DNA of 8,711 nt. Source: Lysobacterales bacterium. Its GTDB lineage: Bacteria; Pseudomonadota; Gammaproteobacteria; Xanthomonadales; SZUA-36. Below, piece by piece: positions 5,476 to 8,711 of the stretch. Position 1 is the first letter of the stretch; every line of letters begins with the position of its first letter. The notes under the pieces were generated by a model. It worked only from the letters and a program-made list of their open reading frames with translations. It made no database searches and was not told the origin of the DNA. Location of the stretch: contig SHZL01000107.1 in the NCBI GenBank assembly GCA_009692275.1, positions 1 to 8,711 of the forward strand, written 5' to 3'. A program made the translations under genes and the position numbers.

Positions 5476-5946
5476 ATGAATCTCAATGCCACGCTGTTTT
5501 TGCAGTCGATCGCGATGATGATTTTCGTGTGGTTCTGCATGAAATACATCTGGCCGGTGATATTGAAGTCCATGGACGAACGGCGGGAGAAAATCGCCGA
5601 GGGCCTCGCAGCATCAGACCGCGCTGACAAAGAACTGGCAGCGGCTAAAACCGTTGCCGGCGAGGAAATCCGCGCAGCGCGCGAGAAAGCCGGTGAAATC
5701 GTTGAGCAGGCCAATCAGCGCCATAGCCAGATCCTCGACCAGGCCAGGGAAGACGCCGTTGCGGAGCGCCACCGCCAGGTTGCCGCTGGCGAAGCGGACA
5801 TTGCCTTATCCACCAACCAGGCGCGTGATGCACTGCGTGCGCAGGTGGCCAGCCTTGCTGTGCTGGGCGCATCGCGTCTGCTGGAAAAGGAAATCGACGC
5901 AAATGTACACCGCAAATTGCTCGACGAACTGATCGCTGAAATCTGA
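5476..5946 (+). CDS. atpF: F1Fo ATP synthase subunit b
   Basis: Subunit b dimerises to form the peripheral stalk that holds F1 still against the turning rotor. The 156 residues equal the E. coli length. MNLNATLFLQS begins a single membrane helix (about 5-28), ending in the family block FCMKYIWP (20-27). From about residue 33 on the chain is highly charged and rich in Ala, Glu, Arg and Gln, a long right-handed coiled-coil type helix. ANQRHSQILDQA (78-89) and a C-terminal LDELIAEI match the part that binds subunit delta. AGAGG at 5463-5467 gives a Shine-Dalgarno eight bases before the ATG and overlaps the atpE stop. Only two bases separate it from atpH. One ordinary b gene is present, with no b' paralogue, as expected for a gammaproteobacterium. 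Confidence 0.97.
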   Translation: MNLNATLFLQSIAMMIFVWFCMKYIWPVILKSMDERREKIAEGLAASDRADKELAAAKTVAGEEIRAAREKAGEIVEQANQRHSQILDQAREDAVAERHRQVAAGEADIALSTNQARDALRAQVASLAVLGASRLLEKEIDANVHRKLLDELIAEI

Positions 5947-5948
5947 GC

Positions 5949-6488
5949 ATGAGCAGCATTACCACACTGGCACGGCCATACGCCAAGGCGGCTTTCAGCC
6001 TGGCGCAGGACAGCGGCGCCCTGGAATCCTGGCAAAACATGTTGCTTGTGGCCAGCCAGATTGCCAGTGACACATTGGTCGCCGGTGTGCTGGAAAATCC
6101 GCTGATTTCACCGCAGCAGGCAGTAGGACTGCTTACGGCCGCTGGCGGAGATCGATTTGATGAACGCTATAAAGCCTATCTGGGGGTGCTCGGCGCAAAT
6201 CGCCGGCTGCCTTTGCTGCCCGAGATTACTGCCCTGTTCAAGAGATTGAAGCTGGCAGCCGAGCAGCGCCTGCACGTGCGGGTGGTTTCTGCCCAGGCCT
6301 TGAGCGAGGACCAGGCAGGGCGCATGAGCGAAGCACTGGCGCGCCGGTTCAAGTGTGCGATCGAACTCGAAAACGAGATTGATCCCGCTGTGCTGAGCGG
6401 TGCCGTGATCTATGCCGGCGATCAGGTCATCGATGGCTCGCTGCAGGGGCGGCTGAACAAGCTGAACAATGCCCTGTCCCGAAATTAG
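5949..6488 (+). CDS. atpH: F1Fo ATP synthase subunit delta
   Basis: Subunit delta caps the F1 head and ties it to the b stalk. It has 179 residues (177 in E. coli). The N-terminal helical domain starts with TLARPYAKAAFSLA (5-18), the family signature that contacts the alpha subunits, and contains ENPLISPQQ. The middle GANRRLPLLPEI and the C-terminal HVRVVSAQALSEDQ, followed by DQVIDGSLQGRLNKL (158-172), match the OSCP/delta family signature. It begins two bases after the atpF stop with little Shine-Dalgarno of its own (AATCTGAGC), so translation is probably coupled to atpF. A 61-base spacer without obvious signals follows before atpA. Confidence 0.97.
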   Translation: MSSITTLARPYAKAAFSLAQDSGALESWQNMLLVASQIASDTLVAGVLENPLISPQQAVGLLTAAGGDRFDERYKAYLGVLGANRRLPLLPEITALFKRLKLAAEQRLHVRVVSAQALSEDQAGRMSEALARRFKCAIELENEIDPAVLSGAVIYAGDQVIDGSLQGRLNKLNNALSRN

Positions 6489-6549
6489 CAAAAACAATTT
6501 TTGAATAACCGGTCGTCGACAAAAAGCGCGATCCAACAGGAAGAAAACA

Positions 6550-8094
6550 ATGCAAGTATCACTGAATCCATCTGAAATCAGCGAGCTGATCAAACAGCGT
6601 GTAGAGCAACTGAACATCTCTGCCGAAACGCGCAACGAAGGCACCGTGGTCAGTGTCTCCGATGGCATTGCCCGAATTCACGGTCTCGAGGACGCCATGC
6701 AGGGTGAAATGATCGAGTTCCCCGGCAACACGTTTGGCCTGGCGCTGAACCTGGAGCGGGATTCGGTCGGTACGGTAATTCTTGGTGAATACGAGCACAT
6801 CAGCGAAGGCGACACGGTCAAGTGCACCGGTCGTATTCTTGAAGTGCCGCACGGCCACGGCTTGCTGGGACGAGTGGTCGATGCCCTGGGTAACCCGATC
6901 GACGGCAAGGGTCCGATTCATAGCGACGGATTTGCGCCGATCGAGAAAGTGGCGCCGGGCGTGATCTGGCGTAAATCGGTAGACCAGCCGGTGCAGACTG
7001 GCCTGAAATCCATCGACTCGATGGTGCCGATCGGGCGTGGCCAGCGCGAATTGATCATCGGTGACCGCCAGATCGGCAAGTCGGCCATTGCCATCGACAC
7101 GATCATCAACCAGGCGAAATCCGGCATCAAGTGTATCTACGTGGCCATTGGCCAGAAGCAATCGACAGTGGCGAACGTCGTGGCCAAGCTCGAACAGCAC
7201 GGCGCCATGAAACACACCATCGTGGTTAATGCCTCGGCTTCTGAATCTGCCGCGATGCAGTACATTGCCCCGTATTCCGGCTGCACCATGGGCGAGTATT
7301 TCCGTGACCGCGGTGAAGATGCCCTGATTATTTATGATGATTTGACCAAGCAGGCCTGGGCCTATCGCCAGGTGTCACTGTTGCTGCGTCGTCCGCCGGG
7401 CCGCGAAGCCTATCCCGGTGACGTGTTCTATCTGCATTCCCGTTTGCTTGAGCGCGCTGCGCGAGTGAACGTGGAGTATGTCGAGAAATTCACCGGCGGC
7501 AAGGTCAAGGGCAAGACCGGTTCGCTGACTGCACTGCCCATCATTGAGACCCAGGCCGGCGACGTGTCCGCTTTCGTACCGACCAATGTGATCTCCATCA
7601 CCGATGGCCAGATCTTCCTCGATACCGATATGTTCAACTCCGGCGTACGCCCGGCGGTAAACGCGGGCCTGTCGGTGTCCCGCGTCGGCGGCGCTGCGCA
7701 GACCAAGGTGATCAAGAAGCTCGGTGGCGGTATCCGCCTGGCGCTGTCGCAATACCGCGAGTTGGCGGCCTTTGCCCAGTTCGCGTCTGACCTCGATGAT
7801 GCGACTCGCAAGCAACTCGACCGCGGTCAGCGTGTGACCGAACTGATGAAGCAGAAGCAGTACAGCCCCTTGTCCGTCGGGCAGATGGCCGTATCCCTGT
7901 ATGCCGTTGACCGCGGCTTCATGGATGATGTCGAGCTGAGCAAGCTGGGTGCATTCGAAGCTGCCCTGGTCGACTCGCTGGGCGCGACCCAGGTCGCCTT
8001 GATGGGAAAACTGGATGCCGGCGACTGGAATGACGAACTCGAGGCACAGTTGAAAGCAGCTGTCACTGAGTTCAAAGCCAGCGGCAGCTGGTAA
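6550..8094 (+). CDS. atpA: F1Fo ATP synthase subunit alpha
   Basis: Subunit alpha alternates with beta in the F1 hexamer; it holds the non-catalytic nucleotide sites and gives an arginine finger to the catalytic ones. It has 514 residues (513 in E. coli). The N-terminal beta barrel spans about 25-95. The P-loop is at 171-178 (GDRQIGKS), the Walker B region ALIIYDD at 258-264, and the alpha/beta signature around RPAVNAGLSVSR with arginine finger Arg378 (367-378). The helical C-terminal domain contains FASDLDDATRKQLDRGQ (411-427) and the protein ends in SGSW, like E. coli ATQSW. The P-loop reads Q-I-G-K-S where E. coli has Q-T-G-K-T; Lys177 is kept. AGGAAG at 6538-6543 lies six bases before ATG 6550, so the start is firm. 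Confidence 0.99.
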   Translation: MQVSLNPSEISELIKQRVEQLNISAETRNEGTVVSVSDGIARIHGLEDAMQGEMIEFPGNTFGLALNLERDSVGTVILGEYEHISEGDTVKCTGRILEVPHGHGLLGRVVDALGNPIDGKGPIHSDGFAPIEKVAPGVIWRKSVDQPVQTGLKSIDSMVPIGRGQRELIIGDRQIGKSAIAIDTIINQAKSGIKCIYVAIGQKQSTVANVVAKLEQHGAMKHTIVVNASASESAAMQYIAPYSGCTMGEYFRDRGEDALIIYDDLTKQAWAYRQVSLLLRRPPGREAYPGDVFYLHSRLLERAARVNVEYVEKFTGGKVKGKTGSLTALPIIETQAGDVSAFVPTNVISITDGQIFLDTDMFNSGVRPAVNAGLSVSRVGGAAQTKVIKKLGGGIRLALSQYRELAAFAQFASDLDDATRKQLDRGQRVTELMKQKQYSPLSVGQMAVSLYAVDRGFMDDVELSKLGAFEAALVDSLGATQVALMGKLDAGDWNDELEAQLKAAVTEFKASGSW

Positions 8095-8118
8095 GCGAAC
8101 CCCGTTCGGAGCGAGAAC

Positions 8119-8711
8119 ATGGCAGGCAGAAAGGAAATTACCAGCAAGATCAAGAGTATCGAAAACACCCGCAAGGTGACATCGGCGCTCGAGATGGTAT
8201 CTGCCAGCAAGATCAAGAAGTCGCAGGCCCTGATGCGCGCGACGCGGCCCTATGCCCACATGATTCGCAAAGTGATGAGCCATCTCGGTAAGGCCAACCC
8301 GGAATACCGCCATCCGTTCACCGTACGGCGCGAGGATGTCCGCAAAGTTGCCTACATCATTATTTCCACCGACCGCGGCCAGTGCGGCGGGCTTAACATG
8401 AATTTGTTCAAGCTGGCCATCGCCCATGCGCGCCAGTGGCGGGAAACGAACACAGCGATCAGCCTGGTGACCATGGGCAAGAAGGCCACCGCGTACTTCA
8501 AGAACTTCCCGATTGAGATTGTCGCCTCGGCGAGCAATTTTGGCGACCGGCCACAAATCGCAAAACTGATTGGTGCGATGCGGGTCATCCTTGACGCCTA
8601 TCGCGATGGCTCAGTAGACCGGGTGTTCCTGGTGTACAACGACTTTATCAATACCATGTCGCAGCGCCCGGTGCTTGAGCAGTTACTGCCCTTGCCGGAG
8701 TCCGACGAAAC
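8119..8711 (+). CDS. atpG: F1Fo ATP synthase subunit gamma (5' part, runs off the window)
   Basis: Subunit gamma is the central rotating shaft inside F1. The frame opens at ATG 8119 and stays open to the window end, giving 197 complete codons of a protein usually near 287. MAGRKEITSKIKSIENTRKV begins the N-terminal coiled-coil helix, followed by EMVSASKIKKSQ. STDRGQCGGLN (80-90 region) is the family block, with Gln where E. coli has Leu. FINTMSQRPVLEQLLPLP near the end matches E. coli closely. The C-terminal helix that completes the shaft is missing because of the window edge. GGAG at 8108-8111 serves as Shine-Dalgarno, 24 bases after the atpA stop. atpD and atpC are expected next. Confidence 0.98.
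   Translation, partial: MAGRKEITSKIKSIENTRKVTSALEMVSASKIKKSQALMRATRPYAHMIRKVMSHLGKANPEYRHPFTVRREDVRKVAYIIISTDRGQCGGLNMNLFKLAIAHARQWRETNTAISLVTMGKKATAYFKNFPIEIVASASNFGDRPQIAKLIGAMRVILDAYRDGSVDRVFLVYNDFINTMSQRPVLEQLLPLPESDE

Noticed and set aside
7375..8556. Long open frame (393 codons) on the minus strand opposite atpA and atpG
   Set aside because: It runs antisense to two unmistakable ATP synthase genes, shows no family features and is low-complexity in the way GC-rich antisense frames are.

Overview
The window (GC-rich, about 55-60 % by eye) is chromosomal DNA of a gammaproteobacterium. The tell-tale order is parB followed by atpI-atpB-atpE-atpF-atpH-atpA-atpG, the right-hand part of the mnmG-rsmG-parA-parB-atp block near the origin in Pseudomonas and many marine relatives. 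The c subunit, b subunit and ParB are very close in sequence to the Pseudomonas/E. coli proteins as I remember them. Genus cannot be fixed from the sequence; a Cellvibrionales/Oceanospirillales/Pseudomonadales-type bacterium is a reasonable guess.

Layout. (1) 1-441, + strand: the 3' half of parB, cut by the window start. (2) 456-3184, - strand: a tightly packed three-gene operon, transcribed toward parB: an ArnT-like membrane glycosyltransferase, a GT2 polyprenyl-phosphate sugar synthase overlapping it by ATGA, and a small LABN-domain membrane protein 9 bases further on. (3) 3185-3499: a divergent control region with an inverted repeat and a good extended -10 promoter facing the atp genes. 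(4) 3500-8711, + strand: the F1Fo ATP synthase operon, complete from atpI through atpA, with atpG cut by the window end.

How the genes work together. The minus-strand trio looks like a lipid-linked sugar pathway. The GT2 enzyme would load a sugar onto undecaprenyl phosphate at the inner face of the membrane. The ArnT-like enzyme would move it to lipid A or another envelope acceptor in the periplasm. The LABN protein would help in the membrane step. The atp genes build the Fo proton channel (a, c, b), the stator (delta, b) and the F1 catalytic head (alpha, gamma and, outside the window, beta and epsilon).

The points that stand out are: the envelope-sugar operon lodged between parB and atpI; an AtpB (subunit a) of 358 residues, with about 62 extra residues and two extra hydrophobic stretches between the essential Arg and Gln helices; and a pair of near-identical palindromic 27-bp repeats that bracket atpB, one of which folds over its stop codon. 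No CRISPR array, tRNA, rRNA or intact mobile element was seen.
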